64,000 bases of DNA from Salegentibacter_A chungangensis (GTDB lineage Bacteria > Bacteroidota > Bacteroidia > Flavobacteriales > Flavobacteriaceae), in the NCBI RefSeq assembly GCF_042678405.1, contig NZ_JBHTLI010000001.1, positions 1,674,001 to 1,738,000 of the forward strand, in the 5' to 3' direction. The translations under genes were made by a program, and so were the position numbers. The notes under the pieces are model-generated. The model saw nothing but the letters and a program-made list of their open reading frames with translations, was not told the DNA's origin and did no database searches. Positions 15,955 through 24,486 of this stretch are shown piece by piece. Within the stretch, counting starts at the first letter, position 1; every line of letters begins with the position of its first letter.

Positions 15955-16589
15955 TCGGCTTTTTCTTCATTTTCAGAAGGGATATAAAAATACGGGAGTA
16001 CAAGATGATACTTTACCACCACCAGCCTGATACCGATCACGATAATCGAGGTAACCAGGTAGATTATGTCCCGTTCCACTCCAAGATCGTGTAAAACCAC
16101 AAATGCCAGGGCGCCCAGAAGACAGGCTGTGGCATAGATCTCCTTTCGGAAGATCACCGGGATCTCATTACATAAAATATCCCTGATCACCCCGCCAAAG
16201 GTTGCCGTCATTGCCCCGAGAGCAATAGTGATGATGGGTGCAAGGTTGTTTTGAATTCCTATTTCCACCCCGGTTATGGTAAAGATCCCGAGCCCGATGG
16301 TATCGAAAAGGAAAAGGGATTTCTTAAGGTAGTTGATCTTGTCTCTGAAGATGATGGCCAGTATGGTCACAAATCCTATCAGGTATACATAGATCGTGTT
16401 TTCCATCCAGGTGACCGGAGTATATCCAATAAGGGTGTCCCTTAGCGTTCCTCCTCCAATGGCTGTAACAAAGGCAATGATAAAAACCCCGAAGATATCC
16501 AGCCTTCTTTCCATTGCTGCCAGTGCTCCAGAAATGGCAAAGGCAATGGTTCCCAGGACATCAAGAATGTTGAATAAACTTAGCTCCAT
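15951..16589 (-). CDS. TRIC-type cation channel family protein (UPF0126)
   Basis: The 212-residue protein has seven hydrophobic helices in two three-helix repeats, each with the family loop: AIGGGTLRDTLIG at about residues 41-53 and ATFGGVIRDILCNE at about 127-140. These are bacterial relatives of trimeric intracellular cation channels that pass K+. I chose ATG 16589 since the protein then starts just before helix 1, as in relatives; the upstream extension is polar and improbable. The end overlaps the YeeE-partner gene by 4 bases in convergent orientation, with no terminator between them. Confidence 0.9.
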   Translation of the reverse strand: MELSLFNILDVLGTIAFAISGALAAMERRLDIFGVFIIAFVTAIGGGTLRDTLIGYTPVTWMENTIYVYLIGFVTILAIIFRDKINYLKKSLFLFDTIGLGIFTITGVEIGIQNNLAPIITIALGAMTATFGGVIRDILCNEIPVIFRKEIYATACLLGALAFVVLHDLGVERDIIYLVTSIIVIGIRLVVVKYHLVLPYFYIPSENEEKAD

Positions 16590-16762
16590 TAAAAACAAAG
16601 GTATATTTATTAGCCGAAGTTTTTTTATTCGGGCTGAATTTTCTTCGGTTTCGGGGGAAAAGCTATACCTGTCGGTTATTAACAAATAACAAATCTTAAT
16701 AACAAAACCTGTAAGTTTTTAGTGAAAGTTCCTACTTTTACATAGAAAATTAAATTACCGAT

Positions 16763-17734
16763 ATGAGCGATAAAACAGAAAGAATTAAATGTCTTATCAT
16801 AGGTTCGGGGCCTGCAGGATATACTGCAGCGATCTACGCTTCCCGCGCCGATTTAAAACCTGTAATGTATACGGGGATGGAACCAGGAGGTCAGTTGACC
16901 ACCACTACCGAGGTAGATAACTTTCCCGGTTATCCTGACGGAGTAGACGGGCCAAAGATGATGATGGACCTGCAGAAACAGGCCGAGCGTTTTGGGACCG
17001 AAGTAAGGATGGGAATGGTGACCGAAGTGGAATTCTCCAAAGAACCCGGGGGTATCCATAAAGCTTGTGTCGATAATTCTACCTGGGTAGAAGCGGAATC
17101 GGTGATTATCTCTACAGGGGCTACGGCAAAGTATTTAGGACTGCCTAGTGAGCAGCGCCTGAGAGGAGGTGGAGTTTCTGCCTGTGCCGTTTGTGACGGA
17201 TTTTTCTATAAAGGCCAGGACGTAGCTATAGTTGGGGGTGGAGACACCGCTGCCGAAGAAGCTACTTATCTTGCCAATATCTGTAATAAGGTGACTATGC
17301 TGGTAAGGCGTGACGAAATGCGTGCCTCTAAAGCGATGCAGCACCGGGTAGATAACACTAAAAACATTGACCTAAGATACAATACAGAAGTAGATGAGGT
17401 TATTGGAGACCAGGTGGTGGAAGGCCTAAGAATGGTGAATAACCAGACAGGAGAGAAAGAAGAAATTAAAATTACGGGATTATTCATCGCTATCGGACAC
17501 AAACCAAATACCGATATCTTCAAGGATCAGCTGGAGATGGATGATACCGGTTACCTGATCACTAAGGGAAAATCTACGAAGACGAACATCCCCGGAGTTT
17601 TCGCTTCTGGAGATGTACAGGATAAAGAATATCGCCAGGCGGTTACCGCTGCAGGTACCGGTTGTATGGCCGCTCTTGACGCCGAGCGTTACCTCGCAAG
17701 TGTGGAGAGTAAAGAGGAAGAGATCACGGCTTAA
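16763..17734 (+). CDS. trxB: Thioredoxin-disulfide reductase
   Basis: The 323-residue flavoprotein has the FAD loop GSGPAGYTAAIYASRA at residues 14-29, the redox pair Cys141/Cys144 in ACAVCDG, the NADPH loop GGGDTAAEEATYL, and the C-terminal FAD motif VFASGDVQDKEYRQA. It reduces thioredoxin with NADPH in the cytoplasm. All catalytic positions are present and length is normal. It stands alone and ends in a bidirectional terminator shared with the GIN-domain gene. Confidence 0.96.
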   Translation: MSDKTERIKCLIIGSGPAGYTAAIYASRADLKPVMYTGMEPGGQLTTTTEVDNFPGYPDGVDGPKMMMDLQKQAERFGTEVRMGMVTEVEFSKEPGGIHKACVDNSTWVEAESVIISTGATAKYLGLPSEQRLRGGGVSACAVCDGFFYKGQDVAIVGGGDTAAEEATYLANICNKVTMLVRRDEMRASKAMQHRVDNTKNIDLRYNTEVDEVIGDQVVEGLRMVNNQTGEKEEIKITGLFIAIGHKPNTDIFKDQLEMDDTGYLITKGKSTKTNIPGVFASGDVQDKEYRQAVTAAGTGCMAALDAERYLASVESKEEEITA

Positions 17735-17753
17735 AAGCTTAAAACATAAATTG

Positions 17754-17781
17754 AAAAAGTCCCGGAAACCGGGACTTTTTT
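17754..17781. terminator. Bidirectional terminator between trxB and the GIN-domain gene
   Basis: AAAAAGTCCCGG pairs with CCGGGACTTTTT around an AAA loop. A-run and T-run flank the stem, so it works for both converging genes. Confidence 0.93.
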
Positions 17782-17784
17782 GTT

Positions 17785-18627
17785 TTAGAACAGGCCGGAG
17801 TCCGGCTCTTTCTTTTCCAAGGTAGCCTCATCTGTAAACTCCTTCAGGTCGATTTCCGGAGTGTTATAAATGGCCGTCTTGCTCCTGCCTTTGGCCGTAA
17901 TTTCAAGGGTCTCAATTGCATTTATTTTGATATCTGAACGGCCTTCGGCCAAGAGTTTGATATTTTTGCAAATAAGGTTTTCCCCGTCAAACTTAGTGGA
18001 ATGATCGGCTCTTAATTCAAATTCTTCAATATCGCCTTCGATCTTTGCGGAAGCTTTTTCATAAATGTCGGTCTTGAATTCAGGTGCTTTTACCAATGCC
18101 TCCACATCGCTGGACTGGTTCAGCTGAAAATAAACTTCACCGGCGGTAATGTTCAGTTCTGCTTTTGCCTTATCTCCGTTTATCAGAGTAAAGCTGTTGG
18201 CCTTAAGGGTAAGATAGACCCTGGAATCGCCTTTGGTCTCCAGCCTGAAATCCTCCAGTGCCAGATCTTCAGAAGATTCAAGTTTGGTCCCGCCAGAGAC
18301 CAGTATCTTTTCAAGACGGTCTTCATAGCTTATAAAAAGCCTGAGGGCCTTGCTTTTCCTGATTTCCCGGCTTGTGCCAATATGCAGGGTTTCATCAACT
18401 ACCTCTTTTTCAATGTACTTATGCAGGTTGTCATCGGCTATTACTTCCAGCCTTGATCTTCCATCCCTGGAGATCACCACCTCAAAGTCGCCATCTACTC
18501 TAATAGAGGAGAAATGCTCGAGATTGATCTTTTCAGAAGTCACATTTCGGTTGCCTTTTATTTTTTCCTGGCCACGAAGGTTTAAGGAGGCCATACAGAT
18601 GAATAAGAACAGCAGGATTTTTTTCAT
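17785..18627 (-). CDS. Secreted GIN-domain (DUF2807) protein
   Basis: The 280-residue protein has a signal peptide (MKKILLFLFICMASLNLRGQ) and a mature all-beta repeat: motifs such as SIRVDGDFEVVI, LEVIADDN and IKLLAEGRSDIKINA are typical of the putative auto-transporter adhesin head GIN domain, a right-handed beta solenoid found in envelope proteins of Bacteroidota. I chose ATG 18627, the start of the signal peptide. It lies downstream of the PspC operon but is separated from it by a terminator, so it has its own transcription. GIN and PspC genes often sit together, which points to envelope stress, but its exact role is not known. Confidence 0.85.
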   Translation of the reverse strand: MKKILLFLFICMASLNLRGQEKIKGNRNVTSEKINLEHFSSIRVDGDFEVVISRDGRSRLEVIADDNLHKYIEKEVVDETLHIGTSREIRKSKALRLFISYEDRLEKILVSGGTKLESSEDLALEDFRLETKGDSRVYLTLKANSFTLINGDKAKAELNITAGEVYFQLNQSSDVEALVKAPEFKTDIYEKASAKIEGDIEEFELRADHSTKFDGENLICKNIKLLAEGRSDIKINAIETLEITAKGRSKTAIYNTPEIDLKEFTDEATLEKKEPDSGLF

Positions 18628-18654
18628 AATCAGAGGTTTATTGAAGCAAAGATA

Positions 18655-18678
18655 TAAAAAAGCCTCCCGAAGGAGGCT
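18655..18678 (-). terminator. Terminator after the 51-residue gene
   Basis: Minus-strand AGCCTCC and GGAGGCT form a 7-bp stem with a 4-base loop, followed by six or more U. It closes the DUF4870-PadR-PspC operon. Confidence 0.88.
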
Positions 18679-18694
18679 TGTGCTGTTTGGTTGG

Positions 18695-18850
18695 TTAGCA
18701 CTCATAGGTGTCTGTCTTTTCAGCGGGTTCTTTTTGAACCTCTACCGAAGTCTTGTTCGTTTCGGGGGGAGTTTCACTTTTTACTTCTGCCGGATGGTCT
18801 GCCATAGCCGACATCAGTAATCCTAGTATCAGGTTGATTAAAGTATTCAT
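18695..18850 (-). CDS. 51-residue hypothetical protein coupled to the PspC gene
   Basis: This short gene overlaps the PspC stop codon by four bases in an ATGA arrangement and ends 17 bases before a strong terminator, which makes it a real last member of the operon. The protein has a hydrophobic N-terminus (TLINLILGLLMSAMA, residues 3-17) and then a very polar, Glu/Lys/Pro/Thr-rich tail with a single C-terminal cysteine. It could be a small membrane-anchored or secreted peptide. No family is recognised. The coupling to PspC suggests that it works with the envelope-stress module. Confidence 0.6.
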   Translation of the reverse strand: MNTLINLILGLLMSAMADHPAEVKSETPPETNKTSVEVQKEPAEKTDTYEC

Positions 18851-20586
18851 AACTCATCGCTTATCTCCACTCCGTTCCTGTCAAATTTTATAACTTTTAC
18901 ATCCTTGTTATTTACCTTCACTCCTTCTTCGTTTATCCTGATGTTGTACTCTTCCCCGTCAGATTCAAATCTGGCGTTGAATTCTTCTTCAGTTTCCCAT
19001 TCGTCCTCATCTTCCTCTACAGGACAATCGGGGCAGGAGGTGCCGTCTTCTATGATCTTCAGGAACTTTTCTTCCTGGCCGTCTCTAAAGATATTTCCGT
19101 GGTATCCCAAATACCTGTGAAAGCTGGAGGTATTCCTGTCGGTAAACAGCGTGGATCCCTCCGGTAAATAGAGGGTGACTTCCACTTCCTGATCTCTGTA
19201 TTTAAATGAGGCAGGAGAGGTATAATACCCGTCCAGGAATAATCTGTTCCCTTCCATTGCCATCCCGAAATTGATATTCTCGGCTCTTTCCCGCGCTTCT
19301 TTATAATCCTTTCCTTCGGCCGTTTTTGAGACCACGATCTTTGCCACAGAATCTTTAGTAGACTTCACGATCAGGTCAATATCGTTTCCGTAAAGGACCT
19401 TATTGTCATTTTCATCATATTTGATCTTGAAATCGTTGGTATGGTAAACGCTGCTGGAATATAGCGGGTTATTACGCATTTCCAGGTAGAGTGTGTCCTG
19501 GGGGCTTACCGGCAGGCTCTCTGTGATCACCGCTTCGCCGTCAAATGCCCTGTTGGTGGCCTGCTGGATCCCAATGATACTTAAACCGATTACCGAAAGC
19601 AACCATACTCCAAGCAATACCATTTTCGCTGTGGTTCCTATAGACTTCAGTTTTCTAACCAGGATCTTCAGTCCTAAGATGAAGAGGAAGAAGAACGGAA
19701 TTCCAACGGCAAAGAATGCCAGGATAGAGATCACCCACAGCGGAGCACCGCTATTGGCCATTTCAATATAATCGCTCCAGGGAGCTTCAATTATTCCGAA
19801 GGTTCCCATTGAGAACAGGCCGATGAATAATCCTATTAAAGTAGATCCTGCCACCAGCAGCAAAAGTACTCCCACGAATTTCACAAAGACATTGATTATG
19901 AACCTGATGATGTCTCCCAGAGCGGTAGCTGCCGAGCCGGCACCTTTCCTGGCCTGGTTGCCATACTTCTCATAATCTACATCTTTCATCTTTCCTGTTA
20001 CATTATCGAAACCCTCACGGATCTTTTTTTCGATATTGCTTATGGTCACTTCCTCCCCCCGCATCGCAAGTTTATCGGCGGTGGTTTTAGCTTCGGGTAC
20101 AAAGATCCAAAGCGCAAGATAGATGAGAACAAAGGCTCCACTGGACCCAATGGTTAACAGTATCCATAAGATGCGTACCCAAATGGCTTCGATCCCTAAG
20201 TAGTGACCTAATCCTGAGGATACCCCGCCTACATAAGCGTTTTCAGTATCTCTGAATAGTTGTTTTCCTGTGGTTTTAGAAGTGCTCTTGGTATGCACCG
20301 GTTCGTCTTCAAAGATCTCTTCATCTACCATATAATCTTCGGGTTGCCCCATTATGGCGATGACTTCTTCTACTTCTTTAATGCTTATAACCTGACGGGT
20401 ATCCTTGATCTTTTCACTGAATAATTCAGCAATACGGGCTTCAATATCTGAGATGATCTCATCACGTCCCTGAGAATCGGTGAACGCGCGTTTAATGGTA
20501 TCCAGATAATGTTGCAGTTTGGCATATGCATCTTCATCGATATGAAAGAAAATACCGGCAAGGTTTATATTAACTGTCTTATTCAT
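18847..20586 (-). CDS. PspC-domain membrane protein with C-terminal envelope domain
   Basis: The 579-residue protein has three parts. Residues 1-95 are a soluble helical domain with FFHIDEDAYAKLQHYLD and DIEARIAELFSE, common before PspC in Bacteroidota. Residues about 110-170 are the PspC domain, with RDTENAYVGGVSSGLGHYLG and LWILLTIGSSGAFVLIYLAL. Next come three to four helices (about 230-350) and a large beta-rich periplasmic domain including an acidic segment with CPDCPVEEDEDEWE. It overlaps the PadR gene by 8 bases. PspC proteins sense or respond to membrane stress; PadR is likely its transcription regulator. Confidence 0.9.
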   Translation of the reverse strand: MNKTVNINLAGIFFHIDEDAYAKLQHYLDTIKRAFTDSQGRDEIISDIEARIAELFSEKIKDTRQVISIKEVEEVIAIMGQPEDYMVDEEIFEDEPVHTKSTSKTTGKQLFRDTENAYVGGVSSGLGHYLGIEAIWVRILWILLTIGSSGAFVLIYLALWIFVPEAKTTADKLAMRGEEVTISNIEKKIREGFDNVTGKMKDVDYEKYGNQARKGAGSAATALGDIIRFIINVFVKFVGVLLLLVAGSTLIGLFIGLFSMGTFGIIEAPWSDYIEMANSGAPLWVISILAFFAVGIPFFFLFILGLKILVRKLKSIGTTAKMVLLGVWLLSVIGLSIIGIQQATNRAFDGEAVITESLPVSPQDTLYLEMRNNPLYSSSVYHTNDFKIKYDENDNKVLYGNDIDLIVKSTKDSVAKIVVSKTAEGKDYKEARERAENINFGMAMEGNRLFLDGYYTSPASFKYRDQEVEVTLYLPEGSTLFTDRNTSSFHRYLGYHGNIFRDGQEEKFLKIIEDGTSCPDCPVEEDEDEWETEEEFNARFESDGEEYNIRINEEGVKVNNKDVKVIKFDRNGVEISDEL

Positions 20587-20923
20587 GATTTTTCTTTTTT
20601 TGAGTGGTTACAATGGTTACAGCGGTTTGCAGTTCCTCCCAGGTACTGGTAAGTTCTTTTAGAAATAACTTTCCGGTTTCGGTAAGTCCGTAGTATTTCC
20701 TTGGCGGGCCACTACTGGACTCTTCCCAACGATAGGATAGGAGACCGGCGTTCTTAAGCCGGGTGAGCAGAGGATAGATGGTACCCTCAACCACCAGTAA
20801 CTTGGCATCTTTTAGCGTGTCCAGAATCTCCGCTACATACGCATCTTCGTCTTTTAAGACCGATAGTATGCAGTATTCCAGGACACCCTTACGCATCTGT
20901 GCTTTGGTGTTTTCAATCTTCAT
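20579..20923 (-). CDS. PadR-family transcriptional regulator
   Basis: The 114-residue protein is a winged-helix regulator of the short PadR type: KGVLEYCILSVLKDEDAY at the start, the turn VEGTIYPLLTRLKNAGLL, and the wing SSGPPRKYYGLTETG. These bind DNA as dimers and commonly repress their own operon. It overlaps the DUF4870 gene by 4 bases upstream and the PspC gene by 8 bases downstream. Tandem TTTGTATA repeats over the operon promoter (21472-21491) are a plausible binding site. Confidence 0.93.
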   Translation of the reverse strand: MKIENTKAQMRKGVLEYCILSVLKDEDAYVAEILDTLKDAKLLVVEGTIYPLLTRLKNAGLLSYRWEESSSGPPRKYYGLTETGKLFLKELTSTWEELQTAVTIVTTQKKKNHE

Positions 20924-21456
20924 AGCGTTTGGTTTTGTGTGTTGTTAAACTGTTCATTTTCTGATTGATGATTTGATTGATGATTTCCGGTCGCTGCCGG
21001 ACTGATGAAATTGATGGTTAATGGGTATTTATATAATTTACCTTCGCTTGCTTTTAGGCTTGCACTTATTACCGCATATACTTCCAGGATGAAAAGCCCG
21101 AGAATGAGAACCCCGAAAGTGCTTACCAGTATTAAAAAAGGCATAGCCTGCGAAAAATTCTCAAGGTGAACCTGTTCTTCCGAAATTATAAAAGGACGCT
21201 CCAGGCTTAGTTTGGCTCCAAGGAAAATGATCCCTGCAATTCCCAAACATACCAGAAGAATAATATAAAGGAACAGGCTTATCTGGAAGTTGATGGCATT
21301 TCTTCCGTGCTGATCTACAAAATCCTTCTCCTTTCTTGTTAACCATAATACCATCGGAATGATGAAATTCCCGAAGGGTATAAAGTACTTTGTGAACACC
21401 GATAAGTGTATTAAAGTAGCTATGGTTTTATCCTGATGTAAAGTGTCTGAGTTCAT
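20920..21456 (-). CDS. DUF4870-family membrane protein
   Basis: The 178-residue protein carries the DUF4870 (Tic20-like) pattern: an N-terminal LIHLSVFTKYFIPFGNFIIPMVLW helix, then KDFVDQHGRNAINFQ and three further helices, the last with VYAVISASLKASEGKLYKYP. The C-terminus is Asn/Gln/His-rich and probably cytoplasmic. It is the first gene of the operon that goes on with PadR, PspC and the 51-residue gene. DUF4870 next to PadR and PspC recurs in Flavobacteriia; function is unknown. Confidence 0.88.
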   Translation of the reverse strand: MNSDTLHQDKTIATLIHLSVFTKYFIPFGNFIIPMVLWLTRKEKDFVDQHGRNAINFQISLFLYIILLVCLGIAGIIFLGAKLSLERPFIISEEQVHLENFSQAMPFLILVSTFGVLILGLFILEVYAVISASLKASEGKLYKYPLTINFISPAATGNHQSNHQSENEQFNNTQNQTL

Positions 21457-21471
21457 TACCTATTATTTTCT

Positions 21472-21509
21472 TATACAAATATATATACAAAAGCAGGTAT
21501 TTTGCAAAA
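21472..21509 (-). promoter_or_regulatory. Promoter of the PadR-PspC operon with tandem repeats
   Basis: Minus strand: TTTTG (-33 type, 21509-21505), a 21-base spacer, then TATATTTG (21483-21476), an exact TAnnTTTG box, about 15-20 bases before the DUF4870 start. Two copies of TTTGTATA (21491-21484 and 21479-21472) repeat every 12 bases across the -7 box, a plausible PadR operator. Confidence 0.6.
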
Positions 21510-21599
21510 CATAGTACTAAAATTTAACATTTTATTATGAAAAATAATTCCGTTCTGTTTTATTAAAAATGAATACTTTTAAGGAGAAACTTAGATACT

Positions 21600-22064
21600 A
21601 TGGAGCTTAACCCGCGAAAACTTAATGCCTTTTTAATGATGAAATTACCCAGTGCCTGGTTATGTGGGGTCAGGGTAAAAAAGATAGATGAGGCTACCTG
21701 TGTGACCAGTGTAAAACATAAGTGGATTAACCAGAACCCTTTCAATTCCTTATATTTTGCCGTGCAGGCTATGGCGGCTGAACTTAGTACCGGCGCATTG
21801 GTAATGTCCCGAATCCAACAGAGCGAAGAAAAGATCTCTATGCTTGTTGCTCAAAATAAGGCAGCCTTTACCAAGAAGGCCACGGGAAAAATTAAATTCT
21901 ATTGTTATGATGGGCATAAGATAGCTGAGGCAATAGAAAAGACCCTCGAGACCGGAGAAGGGCAGACCTTCTGGATGAAATCCACCGGTCTTAATGAGAC
22001 CGGGGAAGAGGTCTCTACCTTTGAATTTGAATGGACCATAAAGGCGAAGACAAAAAGAAAATAG
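21600..22064 (+). CDS. DUF4442 hotdog-fold protein (thioesterase-like)
   Basis: The 154-residue protein matches DUF4442 of the hotdog superfamily. The segment HKWINQNPFNSLYFAVQAMAAELSTGAL contains the hotdog helix with its conserved Asn-Pro before it; the sequence FTKKATGKIKFYCYDG follows the usual strand order. Related proteins are acyl-CoA thioesterase-like and bind acyl groups in the cytoplasm. No neighbour indicates the substrate. It is monocistronic or co-transcribed with the AIM24-like gene 77 bases downstream. Confidence 0.85.
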   Translation: MELNPRKLNAFLMMKLPSAWLCGVRVKKIDEATCVTSVKHKWINQNPFNSLYFAVQAMAAELSTGALVMSRIQQSEEKISMLVAQNKAAFTKKATGKIKFYCYDGHKIAEAIEKTLETGEGQTFWMKSTGLNETGEEVSTFEFEWTIKAKTKRK

Positions 22065-22141
22065 GCAGGCTTTAAGCTTTAGGTGCTCTATTGCTTTCAG
22101 CCAGACTTGAAGCTTAATACTTGTAATTACATACTTAAATT

Positions 22142-22942
22142 ATGAATGCACACGAAATAGATTATCAGATCTTCGGGGAAGAGATGCAGTTCGTAGAGCT
22201 GGAGCTGGACCCACAGGAAGCCGTGATCGCTGAAGCAGGGAATTTTATGATGATGGATAATGGCATTACGATGGATACCATTTTCGGGGACGGTTCAAAA
22301 CAGAATGAAGGTTTCCTCGGGAAAGTTCTTGGAGCCGGAAAAAGATTGCTAACGGGAGAGAGCCTGTTTATGACCATTTTCTCTAATGACCAGTCCGGAA
22401 AGAAAAAGATCAGCTTTGCTTCGCCATATCCGGGAAAGATCATCCCTATAGATCTTACCAGGTTTGATGGTAAGTTCATCTGCCAGAAAGATGCCTTTTT
22501 GTGTGCTGCAAAAGGAGTTTCCATCGGCATTGAATTCAGCCGTAAACTTGGCCGCGGGTTCTTTGGCGGGGAAGGTTTTATTATGCAAAAGGTGGAAGGA
22601 GACGGGATGGCCTTTGTTCACGCAGGCGGCACTATGGCGCGCAAGGAACTGGCCCCGGGAGAAAAACTAAAAGTTGACACCGGCTGCATTATTGGTTTTA
22701 CCAAGGATATAGATTATGATATAGAATTCGTGGGTGGTATAAAAAACACCCTTTTTGGTGGGGAGGGATTGTTCTTTGCCACCTTAACAGGGCCCGGAGT
22801 GGTCTATGTCCAGTCATTGCCTTTCAGCAGGCTTGCAAGCAGGGTATGGCAGGCGGCACCCAGGGGAGGCGGTAAAGATAAAGGAGAAGGCAGTATTCTG
22901 GGGGGATTAGGAGATATTGTAAGCGGGGATAACCGTTTTTAA
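22142..22942 (+). CDS. TIGR00266 / AIM24-family protein
   Basis: The 266-residue protein is a member of the TIGR00266 (AIM24-like) family: the N-terminal FVELELDPQEAVIAEAGNFMMM, then SFASPYPGKIIPIDL, the glycine-rich GFFGGEGFIMQKVEGDG, and the end LFGGEGLFFATLTGPGVVYVQSLPFSRLA. It folds as a double beta-helix related to tryptophan RNA-binding attenuator-like barrels. Eukaryotic AIM24 is mitochondrial; the role in bacteria is unknown, with cytoplasmic or membrane-associated location inferred. Length is normal. Confidence 0.9.
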   Translation: MNAHEIDYQIFGEEMQFVELELDPQEAVIAEAGNFMMMDNGITMDTIFGDGSKQNEGFLGKVLGAGKRLLTGESLFMTIFSNDQSGKKKISFASPYPGKIIPIDLTRFDGKFICQKDAFLCAAKGVSIGIEFSRKLGRGFFGGEGFIMQKVEGDGMAFVHAGGTMARKELAPGEKLKVDTGCIIGFTKDIDYDIEFVGGIKNTLFGGEGLFFATLTGPGVVYVQSLPFSRLASRVWQAAPRGGGKDKGEGSILGGLGDIVSGDNRF

Positions 22943-23075
22943 ACACCGGTTTTATGAAATTTGAGTCTTTCAATTGGATATTTTTTACTATATTTAGTAG
23001 GTCAAAATTTCACTGCTTATAGAACAATTCTACGTTTACAATTAACCTAACAATTAACTAAACCAGTATCAAATT

Positions 23076-23273
23076 ATGGCGAGAGCGATGTTTGAATACA
23101 CCAAAACTGTACTGGATAAGGTCAGTTTTGATGCTGCTTTGTTCTGCAAGGAAGTCAAAAAAGCGATTCAACGATTACTGCCTCACGAAGTGGAGGAATT
23201 AAGGATTTGGATCATTGCGCTAACGAAGCAAAATCCGGAACTCAATCAATGTTTAATTTACTTAAATTCTTAA
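23076..23273 (+). CDS. Conserved-looking 65-residue protein
   Basis: The protein is mostly helical, with Phe6 to Leu54 in amphipathic stretches (VSFDAALFCKEVKKAIQRLL, then HEVEELRIWIIALT), no signal peptide and no membrane helix. Small helical proteins of this layout are common and conserved in Flavobacteriia without assigned function. It has a gene-like setting: an upstream spacer of 130 bases and a strong terminator 6 bases past the stop. I do not recognise a named family. Confidence 0.65.
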   Translation: MARAMFEYTKTVLDKVSFDAALFCKEVKKAIQRLLPHEVEELRIWIIALTKQNPELNQCLIYLNS

Positions 23274-23279
23274 ATAGAA

Positions 23280-23310
23280 AGCGGTCTGAAAAGGCCGCTC
23301 TTTTATTTTT
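23280..23310 (+). terminator. Rho-independent terminator of the 65-residue gene
   Basis: AGCGGTC pairs with GGCCGCT (one G-U pair) around a 6-base loop, followed by a T-rich run with one C and one A. Confidence 0.85.
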
Positions 23311-23322
23311 AGGAGGAAATCA

Positions 23323-24282
23323 CTAATGCTGTAATTCTTTCTTGTTTTTGTTAAGAGGGCTGATGATCTTTACGTTCTGGAAGGTGATGGCTCCTTTCAC
23401 GACACCTGCAATGGTGCTTCTAAGGGCCTCAATGATCTGCATCTTAAGTTCACTTCGGTTATAGATAAGGCTTACTTCCCGTGCCGGCACAGGGTCTTTG
23501 AACATTTTCAGGTTCTTTTTTTCCTCTTCCTTCAGGTCGAGCGTATGCAGGTAAGGCAGGAGGGTCATTCCCAATCCTTCATTCGACAGTTTTATGAGGG
23601 TCTCAAAACTTCCGCTTTCCAGCTGAAAATGGTCATCATCATAATCCCTGGAAGCCTTGCAAAGGTTAATTATTCCGTCCTTAAAGCAATGCCCGTCTTC
23701 CAGTAACAAGATATCGTCAATATCGAGGTCATTTACTTCTATTTTGTCCTGTTTATGCAGGCGGTGGTTGGAAGGGATGTAACCTACAAAAGGTTCATAG
23801 TAGAGTACGTTTTCTTTGATCCCTTCAAGTTCTAAAGGAGTAGCGGCTATGGCGGCATCAAGATGTCCTTCTTTTAACTTCTCAATGATCGCTTCGGTAT
23901 GGAGTTCTTCTATTTTCAGCTTTACCTTAGGGTATTTTTTGATAAAGTTGCTTATAAACATCGGCAGCAGGGTGGGCATCACGGTTGGGATAACTCCCAG
24001 CCTGAAAATACCTCCTACAAAACCTTTTTGCTGGTCTACAATATCCTGGATCCTGTCACTTTCATTTACAATATTCCTTGCCTGCTGAACAATCTTCTGA
24101 CCTGTTTCGGTAAGCTGAATGGGTTTCTTGCTTCTATCAAAGATCTGTACGTCCAGTTCCTCTTCCAGTTTCTGGATTTGCATACTCAGCGTAGGCTGGG
24201 TAACAAATACTTTTTGGGCAGCCTTTGTGAAGTTTTTATGTTCGGCTACCGCCAATACATAGTGCAGTTGGGTAATCGTCAT
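23323..24282 (-). CDS. oxyR: LysR-family peroxide sensor, OxyR type
   Basis: The 319-residue protein has a LysR helix-turn-helix (NFTKAAQKVFVTQPTLSMQI, residues 17-36) and an effector domain with Cys199 and Cys208 in GHCFKDGIINLCK. These two residues match, in number and spacing, the peroxidatic and resolving cysteines of E. coli OxyR, which form a disulfide with hydrogen peroxide and turn on antioxidant genes. A C-terminal basic tail extends about 15 residues past the usual end. No catalase or peroxiredoxin gene is next to it; the target genes are elsewhere. It stands alone on the minus strand. Confidence 0.93.
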   Translation of the reverse strand: MTITQLHYVLAVAEHKNFTKAAQKVFVTQPTLSMQIQKLEEELDVQIFDRSKKPIQLTETGQKIVQQARNIVNESDRIQDIVDQQKGFVGGIFRLGVIPTVMPTLLPMFISNFIKKYPKVKLKIEELHTEAIIEKLKEGHLDAAIAATPLELEGIKENVLYYEPFVGYIPSNHRLHKQDKIEVNDLDIDDILLLEDGHCFKDGIINLCKASRDYDDDHFQLESGSFETLIKLSNEGLGMTLLPYLHTLDLKEEEKKNLKMFKDPVPAREVSLIYNRSELKMQIIEALRSTIAGVVKGAITFQNVKIISPLNKNKKELQH

Positions 24283-24486
24283 AAGTGTGTGATTCTGTAG
24301 CTACAAATGTATTGGTTTTTTCTATTATAGCTTAAGATTTTTTTTGTTTTATCTATTTGTAACTGGACAGGTATTAGAAGCAAATCCCGATCTTTTTGTT
24401 TCCTTCTTCAAGATCGACTTTCAGGTATCCCAGTTTGAGGCTACAGGGCATAGGCTTGTTCGGAGGGTACCGGCCGCCTCCCGTTT

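Noticed and set aside
24461..24483. GC-rich hairpin after the DUF58 gene
   Set aside because: It has no U-run on the minus strand, so I did not call it a terminator.
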